Shown piece by piece: positions 1 through 10,011 of a DNA stretch of 64,000 nt. The translations under genes and the position numbers were made by a program. How positions within the stretch are numbered: the stretch's first letter is position 1; each line of letters begins with the position of its first letter. Under the pieces are notes generated by a model. The model was not told the origin of the DNA and searched no databases. It worked only from the letters and a program-made list of their open reading frames with translations. This stretch comes from Canna indica (lineage: Eukaryota; Streptophyta; Magnoliopsida; Zingiberales; Cannaceae), in contig CP136897.1 of NCBI GenBank assembly GCA_034359265.1, forward strand, positions 33,715,501-33,779,500. The letters run 5' to 3'.

Positions 1-42
1 ACTAGGATGGGTGATCCCCTGGGAAGTCCTCGTGTTGCACCT
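1..42 (+). rRNA. 5S rRNA: 5S rRNA gene, cut by the window edge
   Basis: Only gene positions 77-118 are inside the window. C91T is seen. A T-run follows. The spacer after it is the rare ATAAGTAAAATAACATTTAA subtype. Confidence 0.9.
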
Positions 43-408
43 TTTTTTTTACTACCTATTTGATTCCACGACGAGATCATTTTTTTTACCAATCTTTCGA
101 ACCAAACGTTAAGGACGGACGACGACGTCGCCATAAAATTTGGCTATCGATTGCCCGCGCGGGGCCCGCCGCAACCTCTACGGCCGGCTCGATCGACTAA
201 CCGACCCGAAAAATTAAAATTTGTAAATAAATAAGTAAAATAACATTTAATTAAAATTTTTCGTTTCAAACGGGCGTAAGTCCGTGCATTACTGTCCGAT
301 TTTAGCTTTTCACGTGGCGCTGAAAGGAGCGCGAAGAGACGAAGAAAATGACCCCGAGTTGTCCTTCGGATGCTCACCCTTATTAGCCGACGATCAGAAG
401 TGCATGAC

Positions 409-524
409 CGGTGCGATCATACTAGCACTAACGCACCGGATCCCATCTGAACTACGAAGTTAAGCGTGCGTGGGCGAGAGTAGTACTAGGATGGTGACCC
501 CTGGGAAGTCCTCGTGCTGCACTT
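409..524 (+). rRNA. 5S rRNA: 5S rRNA gene (class H1)
   Basis: 116 nt. G1C, C15T, A40T, C46A, T62G, T111C and C117T, with one G of 85-87 and one C of 91-95 missing. Very like 29345 but far from its neighbours, so it belongs to the 29-38 kb family. Box A and box C are both altered; function is doubtful. Confidence 0.88.
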
Positions 525-890
525 GTTTTTCTACTACCTATTTGATTGCACGACGAGAGCATTTTTTTACCAATCTTTCTAACCAAACGTTAAGGAAGGA
601 CGACGTCGTCGTCATAAATCTTGGCTGTCGATCGCCCGCGCGGGGCCCGCCGCCACCTCTACGGCCGGCTCGATCGACCAACCGACCCGAAAAATTAAAA
701 TTTGTAAATAAATAAGAAAAATAAGATTTCAATTATTATTTTTCGTTTAAAACGGGCGTAACTCCGTGCATTATTGTTCGATTTCAGCTTTTCACGTGGC
801 GCTAAAAGGCGCGCGAAGAGACGAAGAAAATGACCCCGAGCTATCCCTCGGACGCTCACCCTTATTAGCCGACGATCAGAAGTGCATGAT

Positions 891-1008
891 GGGTGCGATC
901 ATACCACCACTAACGCACCGGATCCCATCAGAACTCCGAAGTTAAGCGTGCTTGGGTGAGAGTAGTACTAGGATGGGTGACCCCCTAGGAAGTCCTCGTG
1001 TTGCACCT
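891..1008 (+). rRNA. 5S rRNA: 5S rRNA gene
   Basis: 118 nt; G17C, C67T, G97A. The same three changes occur at 3117 and 6311, marking one sub-lineage of the left family. Confidence 0.95.
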
Positions 1009-1375
1009 TTTTTTTTAATACCTATTTGATTGCACGACGAGATCATTTTTTTTACCAATCTTTCTAACCAAACGTTAAGGACGGACGACGTCGTCGACAT
1101 AAAATTTGGCTATCGATCGCCCGCGCGGGGCCCGCCGTAACCTCTACGGCCGGCTCGATCGACCAACCGACCCGAAAAATTAAAATTTGTAAATAAATAA
1201 GAAAAATAACATTTCAATTATTATTTTTCGTTTAAAACGGGCGTAACTCCGTGCATTTTTGTCCGATTTCAAATTTTCACGTGGCGCTAAAAGGCACGCG
1301 AAGAGACGAAGAAAATGACCCCGAGCTATCCCTCGGACGCTCACCCTTATTAGCCGACGATCAGAATTGCATCAT

Positions 1376-1493
1376 GGGTGCGATCATACCAGCACTAACG
1401 CACCGGATCCCATCAGAACTCCTAAGTTAAGCGTGCTTGGGCGAGAGTAGTACTAGGATGGGTGACCCCGTGGGAAGTCCTCGTGTTGCACCT
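1376..1493 (+). rRNA. 5S rRNA: 5S rRNA gene
   Basis: 118 nt; G48T and C95G only. Shares both with 5366. Confidence 0.95.
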
Positions 1494-1861
1494 TTTTTTT
1501 TAACTACCTATTCGATTGCACGACGATATCATTTTTTTTACCAATCTTTCTAACCAAACGTTAAGGACGGACGACGTCGTCGACATAAAATTTGGCTGTC
1601 GATCGCCCACGCGGGACCCGCCGCCACCACTACGGCCGCCTCGATCGACCAACCGACCCGAAAAATTAAAATTTGTAAATAAATAAGAAATATAACATTT
1701 CAATTATTATGTTTCGTTTAAAACGGGCGTAACTCCGTGCATTATTGTCCGATTTCAGCTTTTCACGTGGCGCTAAAAGGCGCGCGAAGAGACGATGAAA
1801 ATGACCCCGAGCTATCCCTCGGACGCTCACCCTTATTAGCCGACGATCAGAAGTACTTCAC

Positions 1862-1979
1862 GGGTGCGATCATACCAGCACTAACGCACCAGATCCCATT
1901 AGAACTCCGAAGTTAAGCGTGCTTGGGCGAGAGTAGTACTAGGATGGGTGACCCCTTGGGAAGTCTTCGTGTTGCACCT
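1862..1979 (+). rRNA. 5S rRNA: 5S rRNA gene with interrupted T-run
   Basis: 118 nt; G30A, C39T, C95T, C105T. The first terminator reads CTCTTTTT, leaving five T in a row. The following spacer is cut short by the 175-bp deletion. Confidence 0.93.
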
Positions 1980-2181
1980 CTCTTTTTACTACCTATTTGA
2001 TTGCACAATGAGATCATTTTTTTTACCAATCTTTCTAACCAAACGTTAGGAGACGGACGATGTCGTCGACATAAAATTTGGCTGTCGATCGCCCGCGCGG
2101 GGCCCGCCGCAACCTCTACGGCCGGCTCGATCGACCAACCGACCCGAAAAATTAAAATTTGTAAATAAATAAGAAAAATAA

Positions 2182-2290
2182 CATACCAGCACTAACTCAC
2201 CGGATCCCATCAGAACTCCGAAGTTAAGCGTGCTTCGGCGAGAGTAGTACTAGGATTGGTGACCCCGTGGGAAGTCCTCGTGTTGCACCT
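2182..2290 (+). pseudogene. 5S rRNA: 5S rRNA gene lacking its first 9 nt and upstream promoter
   Basis: Begins at gene position 10. The spacer motif AATAACAT is fused to CATACCAG inside the gene at a shared CAT, which removes about 175 bp. G25T, G64C, G85T and C95G are also present. Boxes A and C remain, so transcription is possible, but helix I cannot form. Confidence 0.9.
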
Positions 2291-2657
2291 TTTTTTTTAC
2301 TACCTATTTGATTGCACGACGAGATCATTTTTTTTACCAATCTTTCTAACCAAACGTTAAGGACGGACGACGTCGTCGACATAAAATTTGGATGTCGATC
2401 GCCCGCGCAGGGCCCGCCGCAACCTCTACGGCCGGCTCGATCGACCAACCGATCCGAAAAATTAAAATTTGTAAATAAATAAGAAATATAACATTTCAAT
2501 TATTATTTTTCGTTTAAAACGGGCGTAACTCCGTGCATTATTGTCCGATTTCATCTTTTCACGTGGCGCTAAAAGGCGCGCGAAGAGACGAAGAAAATGA
2601 CCCCGAGCTATCCCTCGGACGCTCACCCTTATTAGCCGACGATCAGAATTGCATCAC

Positions 2658-2775
2658 GGGTGCGATCATACCAGCACTAACGCACCGGATCCCATCAGAA
2701 CTCCGAAGTTAAGCGTGCTTGGGCGAGAGTAGTACTCGGATGGGTGACCCCCTCGGAAGTCCTCGTGTTGCACCT
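2658..2775 (+). rRNA. 5S rRNA: 5S rRNA gene without its first terminator
   Basis: 118 nt; A80C and G97C. The T-run is gone: CACCT continues into ATTTCATTGCACG, consistent with loss of 14 nt between two ACCT repeats. The next strong T-run (nine T) is about 25 nt away. Paired with 5852. Confidence 0.93.
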
Positions 2776-3116
2776 ATTTCATTGCACGACGAGATCTTTT
2801 TTTTTACCAATCTTTCTAACCAAACGTTAAGGACGGACGACGTTGTCGACATAAAATTTGGCGGTCGATCGCCCGCCGCAACCTCTACGGCTGGCTCGAT
2901 CGACCAACCGACCCGAAAAATTAAAATTTGTAAATAAATAAGAAAAATAAGATTTCAATTATTATTTTTCGTTTAAAACGGGCGTAACTCCGTGCATTAT
3001 ATTTCGATTTCAGCTTTTCACGTGGCGCTAAAAGGCGCGCGAAGAGACGAAGAAAATGACCCCGAGCTATCCCTCGGACGCTCACCCTTATTAGCCGACG
3101 ATCAGAAGTGCATGAT

Positions 3117-3234
3117 GGGTGCGATCATACCACCACTAACGCACCAGATCCCATCAGAACTCCGAAGTTAAGCGTGCTTGGGTGAGAGTAGTACTTGGAT
3201 GGGTGACATCCTAGGAAGTCCTCGTGTTGCACCT
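3117..3234 (+). rRNA. 5S rRNA: 5S rRNA gene
   Basis: 118 nt; G17C, G30A, C67T, A80T, C92A, C93T, G97A. Box C has four changes, so it is probably weak or silent. Partner of 6311. Confidence 0.92.
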
Positions 3235-3600
3235 TTTTTTTTACTACCTATTTGATTGCACGACGAGATCATTTTTTTTACCAATCTTTCTAACCAAATG
3301 TTAAGGACGGACGACGTCGTCGACATAAAATTTGGCTGTCGATCGCCCGCAAGGGCCCGCCGCAACCTCTACGGCCGGCTCGATCGACCAACCGACCCAA
3401 AAAATTAAAATTTGTAAATAAATAAGAAAAATAACATTTCAATTATTATTTTTCGTTTAAAACGGGCGTAACTCCGTGCATTATTGTCCGATTTCAGATT
3501 TTCACGTGGCGCTAAAAGGCGGGCGAAGAGACGAAGAAAATGACCCCGAGCTATCCCTCGGACGCTCACCCTTATTGGCCGACGATCAGAATTGCATGAC

Positions 3601-3718
3601 GGTTGCGATCATACCAGCACTAATGCACCGGATCCCATCAGAACTTCGAAGTTAAGCGTGCTTGGGCGAGAGTAGTACTAGGATGGGTGACCCCCTGGGA
3701 AGTCCTCGTGTTGCTCCT
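3601..3718 (+). rRNA. 5S rRNA: 5S rRNA gene
   Basis: 118 nt; G3T, C24T, C46T, A115T. G3T and A115T both disturb helix I. Confidence 0.93.
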
Positions 3719-4085
3719 TTTTTTTTAATACCTATTTGATTGCATGACGAGATCATTTTTTTTACCAATCTTTCTAACCAAACGTTAAGGACGGACGACG
3801 TCGTCGACATAAAATTTGGCTGTCGATCGCCCGCGCGGGGCCCGCCGCAACCTCTACGGCCGGCTCGATCAACCAAACGATCCGAAAAATTAAAATTTAT
3901 AAATAAATAATAAATATAACATTTCAATTATTATTTTTCGTTTTAAACGGGCGTAACTCTGTGCATTATTGTCCGATTTCACCTTTTCACGTGGCGCTAA
4001 AAGGTGCGCGAAGAGACGAAGAAAATGACCCCGAGCTATCCCTCGGACGCTCACCCTTATTAGCCGACGATCAAAAGTGCATGAC

Positions 4086-4203
4086 GGGTGCGATCATACC
4101 AGCACTAACGCACCGGATCCCATCAGAACTCTGAAGTTAAGCGTGCTTGGGCGAGAGTAGTACTAGGATGGGTGACCCCCTGGGAAGTCCTCGTGTTGCA
4201 CCT
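4086..4203 (+). rRNA. 5S rRNA: 5S rRNA gene, one change from the majority
   Basis: 118 nt; C47T only. TATA-like element and T-run intact, so this is one of the best candidates for an active gene here. Confidence 0.97.
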
Positions 4204-4404
4204 TTTTTTTTACTACCTATTTGATTGCACGACGAGATCATTTTTTTTACCAATCTTTCTAACCAAACGTTAAGGACGGACGACGTCGTCGACATAAAAT
4301 TTGGCTGTGGATCGCCCGCGCGGGGCCCGCCGCAACCCCTACGGCCGGCTCGATCGACCAACCGACCCGAAAAATTAAAATTTGTAAATAAATAAGAGAA
4401 ATAA

Positions 4405-4513
4405 CATACCAGCACTAACGCACCGGATCTCATCAGAACTCTGAATTTAAGCGTGCTTGGGCGAGAGTAGTACTAGGATGGGTGACCCCCTGGGAAGTCC
4501 TCGTGTTGCACCT
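4405..4513 (+). pseudogene. 5S rRNA: 5S rRNA gene lacking its first 9 nt and upstream promoter
   Basis: Same fusion (AATAACAT to CATACCAG) as at 2182, giving a 310-bp unit. Also C35T, C47T and G51T. Confidence 0.9.
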
Positions 4514-4880
4514 TTTTTTTTTACTACCAATTTGATTGCACGATGAGATCATTTTTTTTAGCAATCTTTCTAACCAAACGTTAAGGACGGACGACGTCGT
4601 CGACATAAAATTTGGCTGTCGATCGCCCGCGCGGGGCCCACCGCAAACTCTACGGCCGGCTCGATCGACCAACCGACCCGAAAAATTAAATTTGTAAATA
4701 AATAAGAAATATAACATTTCAATTATTATTTTTCGTTTAAAACGGGCGTAACTCCGTGCATTATTGTCCGATTTCAGCTTTTCACGTGGCGCTAAAAGGC
4801 GCGCGAAGAGACGAAGAAAATGACCCCGGGCTATCCCTCGGACGCTCACCCATATTAGCCGACGATAAGAATTGCATCAT

Positions 4881-4998
4881 GGGTGTGATCATACCAGCAC
4901 TAACGCACCGGATCCCATCAGAACTCCTTAGTTAAGCGTGCTTGGGCGAGAGTAGTACTAGGATGGGTGACCCTGTGGGAAGTCCTCGTGTTGCACCT
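4881..4998 (+). rRNA. 5S rRNA: 5S rRNA gene
   Basis: 118 nt; C6T, G48T, A49T, C94T, C95G. Confidence 0.93.
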
Positions 4999-5365
4999 TT
5001 TTTTTTTACTACCTATTTGATTGCACGACGAGATCATTTTTTTTACCAATCTTTCTAACCAAACGTTTAGGACGGACGACGTCGTCGACATTAAATTTGG
5101 CTGTCGATCGCCCGCGCAGGGCCCACCGCAACCTCTACGGCCGGCTCGATCGACCAACCGATCCGAAAAATTAAAATTTGTAAATAAATAACAAATATAA
5201 CATTTCAATTATTATTTTTCATTTAAAACGGGCGTAACTCCGTGCATTATTGTCCGATTTCAGCTTTTCACGTGGCATAAAAGGCGCGCGAAGAGACGAA
5301 GAAAATGACCCCGAGCTATCCCTCGGACGCTCACCCTTATTAGCCGACGATCAGAATTGCATCAT

Positions 5366-5483
5366 GGGTGCGATCATACCAGCACTAACGCACCGGATCC
5401 CATCACAACTCCTAAGTTAAGCGTGCTTGGGCGAGAGTAGTACTAGGATGGGTGACCCCGTGGGAAGTCCCCGTGTTGCACCT
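5366..5483 (+). rRNA. 5S rRNA: 5S rRNA gene
   Basis: 118 nt; G41C, G48T, C95G, T106C. Close relative of 1376. Confidence 0.94.
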
Positions 5484-5851
5484 TTTTTTTTTACTACCTA
5501 TTTGATTGCACGACGAGATCATTTTTTTTACCAATCTTTCTAACCAAACGTTAAGGACGGACGACGTCGTCGACATAAAATTTGGATGTCGATCGCCCGC
5601 GCAGGGCCCGCCACAACCTCTACGGCCGGCTCGATCGACCAACCGATCCGAAAAATTAAAATTTGTAAATAAATAAGAAATATAACATTTCAATTATTAT
5701 TTTTCGTTTAAAACGGGCGTAACTCCGTGCATTATTGTCTGATTTCAGCTTTTCACGTGGCGCTAAAAGGCGCGCGAAGAGACGAAGAAAATGACCCCGA
5801 GCTATCCCTCGGACGCTCACCCTTATTAGCCGACGATCAGAAGTGCATCAC

Positions 5852-5969
5852 GGGTGCGATCATACCAGCACTAACGCACCGGATCCCATCAGAACTCCGA
5901 AGTTAAGCGTGCTTGGGCGAGAGTAGTACTAGGATGGGTGACCCCCTCGGAAGCCCTCGTGTTGCACCT
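5852..5969 (+). rRNA. 5S rRNA: 5S rRNA gene without its first terminator
   Basis: 118 nt; G97C, T103C. Shares the terminator deletion and following spacer with 2658. Confidence 0.93.
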
Positions 5970-6310
5970 ATTTCATTGCACGACGAGATCTTTTTTTTTA
6001 CCAATCTTTCTAACCAAACGTTAAGGACGGACGACGTTGTCGACATAAAATTTGGCGGTCGATCGCCCGCCGCAACCTCTACGGCTGGCTCGATCGACCA
6101 ACCGACCCGAAAAATTAAAATTTGTAAATAAATAAGAAAAATAACATTTCAATTATTATTTTTCGTTTAAAACGGGCGTAACTCCGTGCATTATTGTTCG
6201 ATTTCAGCTTTTCACGTGGCGCTAAAAGGCGCACGAAGAGACGAAGAAAATGACCCCGAGCTATCCCTCGGACGCTCACCCTTATTAGCCGACGATCAGA
6301 AGTGCATGAT

Positions 6311-6428
6311 GGGTGCGATCATACCACCACTAACGCACCAGATCCCATCAGAACTCCGAAGTTAAGCGTGCTTGGGTGAGAGTAGTACTAGGATGTGTGA
6401 CCCCCTAGGAAGTCCTCGTGTTGCACCT
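6311..6428 (+). rRNA. 5S rRNA: 5S rRNA gene
   Basis: 118 nt; G17C, G30A, C67T, G86T, G97A. Partner of 3117. Confidence 0.93.
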
Positions 6429-6795
6429 TTTTTTTTACTACCTATTTGATTGCACGACGAGATCATTTTTTTTACCAATCTTTCTAACCAAACGTTAAGG
6501 ACGGACGACGTCGTGGACATAAAATTTGGCTGTCGATCGCCCGCGCGGGGCCCGCCGCAACCTCTACGGCCGTCTCGATCGACGAACCGACCCAAAAAAT
6601 TAAAATTTGTAAATAAATAAGAAAAATAACATTTCAATTATTATTTTTCGTTTAAAACGGGCGTAACTCCGTGCATTATTATCCGATTTCAGATTTTCAC
6701 GTGGCGCTAAAAGGCGCGCGAAGAGACGAAGAAAATGACCCCGAGCTATCCCTCGGACGCTCACCCTTATTAGCCGACGATCAGAATTGCATCAC

Positions 6796-6913
6796 GGTTG
6801 CGATCATACCAGCATTAACGCACCGGATCCCATCAGAACTCTGAAGTTAAGCGTGCTTGGGCGAGAGTAGTACTTGGATGGGTGACCCCCTGGGAAGTCC
6901 TCGTGTTGGACCT
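6796..6913 (+). rRNA. 5S rRNA: 5S rRNA gene
   Basis: 118 nt; G3T, C20T, C47T, A80T, C114G. Two mismatches fall in helix I. A short unit follows. Confidence 0.92.
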
Positions 6914-7114
6914 TTTTTTTTACTACCTATTTGATTGCACGACGAGATCATTTTTTTTACCAATCTTTCTAACCAAACGTTAAGGACGGACGACGTCGTC
7001 GACATAAAATTTGGCTGTCGATCGCCCGCGAGGGGCCCGCCGCAACCTCTACGACCGGCTCGATCGACCAACCGACCCGAAAAATTAAAATTTGTAAATA
7101 AATAAGAAAAATAA

Positions 7115-7223
7115 CATACCAGCACTAACTCATCGGATCCCATCAGAACTCCGAAGTTAAGCGTCCTACGGCGAGAGTAGTACTAGGATGGGTGACCCAC
7201 TGGGAAGTCCTCGTGTTGTACCT
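7115..7223 (+). pseudogene. 5S rRNA: 5S rRNA gene lacking its first 9 nt and upstream promoter
   Basis: Same 310-bp unit junction as 2182 and 4405. Also G25T (shared with 2182), C28T, G60C, T63A, G64C, C94A and C114T. Confidence 0.9.
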
Positions 7224-7591
7224 TTTTTTTTTACTACCAATTTGATTGCACGACGAGATCATTTTTTTTACCAATCTTTCTAACCAAAAGTTAAGGACGG
7301 ACGACGTCGTCGACATAAAATTTGGCTGTCGATCGCCCGCGCGGGGCCCGCCGCAACCTCTACGGCCTGCTCGATCGACCAACCGACCCGAAAAATTAAA
7401 ATTTGTAAATAAATAAGAAATATAACATTTCAATTATTATTTTTCGTTTAAAACGGGCGTAACTCCGTGCATTATTGTCCGATTTCAGCTTTTCACGTGG
7501 CGCTAAAAGGCGCGCGAAGAGACGAAGAAAATGACCCCGAGCTATCCCTCGGACGCTCACCCTTATTAGCCGACGATCAGAATTGCATCAC

Positions 7592-7709
7592 AAGTGCGAT
7601 CATACCAGCACTAACGCACCGGATCCCATCAGAACTCCGAAGTTAAGCGTGCTTGGGCGAGAGTAGTACTATAATGGGTGACCCCCTAGGAAGTCCTCGT
7701 GTTGCACCT
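7592..7709 (+). rRNA. 5S rRNA: 5S rRNA gene
   Basis: 118 nt; G1A, G2A, G81T, G82A, G97A. Box C starts ATAATGGG rather than AGGATGGG. Confidence 0.92.
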
Positions 7710-8076
7710 TTTCTTTTACTACCTATTTGATTGCACGACGAGATCATTTTTTTTAGCAATCTTTCTAACCAAACGTTAAGGACGGACGACGTCATCGACA
7801 TAGAATTTGGCTGTCGATCGCCCGCGCGGGGCGCGCCGCAACCTCTACGGCCGGCTCGATCGACCAACCGGCCCGAAAAATTAAAATTTGTAAATAAATA
7901 AGAAAAATAACATTTCATTTATTATTTTTCGTTTAAAACGGGCGTAACTTCGTGCATCATTGTCCGAGTTCATCTTTTCACGTGGCGCTAAAAGGCGCGC
8001 GAAGAGACGAAGAAAATCACCCCGAGCTATCCCTCGGACGCTCAACCTTATTAGCCGACGATCAGAAGTGCACCAC

Positions 8077-8194
8077 GGATGCGATCATACCAGCACTAAC
8101 GCACCGGATCCCATCAGAACTCCGAAGTTAAGCTTGCTTGGGCGAGAGTAGTACTAGGATGGGTGACCCCCTGGGAAGTCCTCGTGTTGCACCT
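8077..8194 (+). rRNA. 5S rRNA: 5S rRNA gene
   Basis: 118 nt; G3A and G58T only. The start GGATGCG is also a known plant 5S start. Confidence 0.95.
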
Positions 8195-8532
8195 TTTTTT
8201 TTACTACCTATATGATTGCACGACGAGATCATTTTTTTTACCAATCTTTCTAACCAAACTTTAAGGACGGACGACGTCATCGACATAAAATTTGGCTGTC
8301 GATCGCCCGCGCGGGGCCCGCCGCAATCTCTACGGCCGGCTCGATCGACCAATCGATCCGAAAAATTAAAATTTGTAAATAAATAAGAAAAATAACATTT
8401 CAATTATTATTTTTCGTTTAAAACGGGCGTAACTCCGTGCATCATTGTCCGATTTCATATTTTCACGTGGCGTTAAAAGGCGCGCGAAGAGACGAAGAAA
8501 ATGACCCCGAGCTATCCCTCGGACGTTCAACC

Positions 8533-8539
8533 TTATTAG
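8533..8539 (+). promoter_or_regulatory. TATA-like element of the 5S promoter (representative unit)
   Basis: TTATTAG lies 29 to 23 nt before the gene at 8562. Plant 5S genes are known to use an upstream TATA-like element near -28. The motif is in nearly every unit. It varies to TAATTAG before 38539, 42422 and 44830, and to ATATTAG before 4881, 42907, 44345, 50617, 52075 and 59725. It is lost before 10431 and before the 5'-truncated genes. Confidence 0.8.
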
Positions 8540-8610
8540 CCGACGATCAGAAGTGCACGACGGGTGCGATCATACCAGCACTAACGCACCGGATCCCATC
8601 AGAACTCTGA

Positions 8611-8625
8611 AGTTAAGCGTGCTTG
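8611..8625 (+). promoter_or_regulatory. Internal control region box A (representative unit)
   Basis: Gene positions 50-64 of the copy at 8562, matching the box A location known for eukaryotic 5S genes. Across the window it is hit by C57G (many class H4 copies), G58A, T62A (H2), T62G (H1) and G51C (H6). Confidence 0.85.
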
Positions 8626-8627
8626 GG

Positions 8628-8633
8628 CGAGAG
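8628..8633 (+). promoter_or_regulatory. Internal control region intermediate element (representative unit)
   Basis: Gene positions 67-72 (CGAGAG) between boxes A and C. It is changed by C67T in several copies, and by G70T plus G72C in three copies of the 1,421-bp module. Confidence 0.8.
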
Positions 8634-8640
8634 TAGTACT

Positions 8641-8658
8641 AGGATGGGTGACCCCCTG
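8641..8658 (+). promoter_or_regulatory. Internal control region box C (representative unit)
   Basis: Gene positions 80-97, starting AGGATGGGTGACC. Box C is the main TFIIIA contact in 5S genes. In the right half of the window C95T is so common that GACCCCTTGGG replaces GACCCCCTGGG. The gene at 23688 has lost box C altogether. Confidence 0.85.
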
Positions 8659-8678
8659 GGAAGTCCTCGTGTTGCACC

Positions 8679-8687
8679 TTTTTTTTT
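8679..8687 (+). terminator. RNA polymerase III T-run directly after the gene (representative unit)
   Basis: Nine T residues begin at the last gene base. RNA polymerase III stops at runs of four or more T on the coding strand. Most units have 8-10 T here. It is broken to CTCTTTTT after 1979, to TTGTTTTTTT after several genes, and is lost after 2775 and 5969. Confidence 0.85.
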
Positions 8688-8716
8688 ACTACATATTTGA
8701 TTGCACGACGAGATCA

Positions 8717-8724
8717 TTTTTTTT
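8717..8724 (+). terminator. Second T-run, likely fail-safe terminator (representative unit)
   Basis: Eight T residues within GATCATTTTTTTTACC, 30 nt after the first run ends. It is present in almost every unit, seven T in some. As a second polymerase III stop it would catch read-through, and it is the only strong stop left where the first run is deleted. Confidence 0.65.
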
Positions 8725-9045
8725 ACCAATCTTTCAAACCAAACGTTAAGGACGGACGACGTCTCGACATAAAATTTGGCTGTCGATCGCCCGCGCGGGG
8801 CCCGCCGCAACCTCTACGGCCGGCTCGATCGACCAACCGACCCGAAAAATTAAAATTTGTAAATAAATATGAAAAATAACATTTCATTTATTATTTTTCG
8901 TTTAAAACGGGCGTAACTTCGTGCATTATTGTCCGATTTCATCTTTTCTCGTTGCGATAAATGGCGCGCGAAGAGACGAAGAAAATGACCCCGATCAATC
9001 CCTCGGACGCTCACCCTTATTAGCCGACGATCAGAAGTGCATGAC

Positions 9046-9163
9046 GGGTGCTTTCATACCAGCACTAACGCACCGGATCCCATCAGAACTCCGAAGTTAA
9101 GCGTGCTTGGGCGAGAGTAGTACTAGGATGGGTGAACCCCTGGGAAGTCCTCGTGTTGCATCT
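9046..9163 (+). rRNA. 5S rRNA: 5S rRNA gene
   Basis: 118 nt; G7T, A8T, C91A, C116T. The rare GTGCTTTCAT start is shared with 9531 and 11386. Confidence 0.94.
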
Positions 9164-9238
9164 TTTTTTTTACTACCTATTTGATTGCACGACGAGATCA
9201 TTTTTTTTACCAATCTTTCTAACCAAACGTTAAGGACG

Positions 9239-9250
9239 GACGACGTCGTC
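9239..9250. promoter_or_regulatory. 12-bp spacer palindrome GACGACGTCGTC (representative unit)
   Basis: A perfect palindrome with an ACGT core about 75 nt after the gene end, present in most units. Variants such as GACATCGTC, GATGTCGTC and GACTTCGTC break the symmetry in some. Function unknown: it could be a bZIP-type site, a hairpin, or simply inherited spacer. Confidence 0.6.
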
Positions 9251-9274
9251 GACATAAAATTTGGCTGTCGATCG

Positions 9275-9284
9275 CCCGCGCGGG
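9275..9284. repeat. GC-rich spacer palindrome CCCGCGCGGG (representative unit)
   Basis: A perfect 10-bp palindrome followed by GCCCGCCGC. The repeated CCCGC around it is the site of a recurrent 11-nt deletion in other units, for example near 2870, 16950, 25508, 44101, 54735 and 63353. Confidence 0.7.
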
Positions 9285-9329
9285 GCCCGCCGCAACCTCT
9301 ACGGCCGGCTCGATCGAACAACCGACCCG

Positions 9330-9392
9330 AAAAATTAAAATTTGTAAATAAATAAGAAAAATAACATTTCATTTATTATTTTTCGTTTAAAA
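9330..9392. other. A/T-rich spacer segment (representative unit)
   Basis: About 63 bp of nearly pure A/T (AAATTAAAATTTG, AAATAAATAAG and similar) separates the CpG-rich part of the spacer from the conserved pre-gene part. The breakpoint of the recurrent 175-bp deletion lies at its AATAACAT. Confidence 0.75.
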
Positions 9393-9432
9393 CGGGCGTA
9401 ACTTCGTGCATTATTGTCCGATTTCATCTTTT

Positions 9433-9438
9433 CACGTG
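9433..9438. promoter_or_regulatory. CACGTG (G-box-like) element in the spacer (representative unit)
   Basis: CACGTG lies 98-93 nt before the gene at 9531 and recurs at this place in most units. Variants include CACGTAG, CACGAGG and CACGTGA. CACGTG is the known core for plant bZIP and bHLH factors. A role in 5S transcription is only a guess. Confidence 0.5.
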
Positions 9439-9530
9439 GCGCTAAAAGGCGCGCGAAGAGACGAAGAAAATGACCCCGAGCAATCCCTCGGACGCTCACC
9501 CTTATTAGCCGACGATCAGAAGTGCATGAC

Positions 9531-9648
9531 GGGTGCTTTCATACCAGCACTAACGCACCGGATCCCATCAGAACTCCGAAGTTAAGCGTGCTTGGGCGAG
9601 AGTAGTACTAGGATGGGTGAACCCCTGGGAAGTCCTCGTGTTGTATCT
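9531..9648 (+). rRNA. 5S rRNA: 5S rRNA gene
   Basis: 118 nt; G7T, A8T, C91A, C114T, C116T. Tandem sister of 9046. Confidence 0.93.
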
Positions 9649-10011
9649 TTTTTTTTACTACCTATTTGATTGCACGACGAGATCATTTTTTTTACTAATC
9701 TTTCTAACCAAACGTTAAGGACGGACGACGTCGTCGACATAAAATTTCGCTGTCGATCGCCCGCGCGGGGCCCGCCGCAACCTCTACGGCCGACTCGATC
9801 GACCAACCGACCCGAAAAATTAAAATTTGTAAATAAATAAGAAAAATAACATTTCAATTATTATTTTTGTTTAAAACGGGCGTAACTCCGTGCATTATTG
9901 TCCGATTTTAGCTTTACACGTGACGCTAAATGCGCGAAGAGACGAAGAAAATGACCCCGGGCTATGCCTCGGACGCTCACCCTTATTAGCCGACGATCAG
10001 AAGTGCACGAA

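Larger units (their letters stand above)
2291..3600 (+). repeat. Multi-unit duplication, copy A (partner 5484-6795)
   Basis: The block holds the spacer after 2290 and genes 2658 and 3117. It is collinear with 5484-6795 at an offset of about 3,194 bp. Shared marks are GGATGTCGATCG and CCGCGCAGGG in the first spacer, the lost terminator, and G17C/C67T/G97A in the second gene. Confidence 0.8.
5484..6795 (+). repeat. Multi-unit duplication, copy B (partner 2291-3600)
   Basis: Holds genes 5852 and 6311 with the private marks of copy A. After 6796 the order changes: a 310-bp short unit follows at once, whereas copy A has one more full unit (4086) first. Confidence 0.8.
8562..8679 (+). rRNA. 5S rRNA: 5S rRNA gene, one change from the majority
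   Basis: 118 nt; C47T only, with both T-runs and the TATA-like element. Used here as the reference unit for control elements. Confidence 0.97.
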
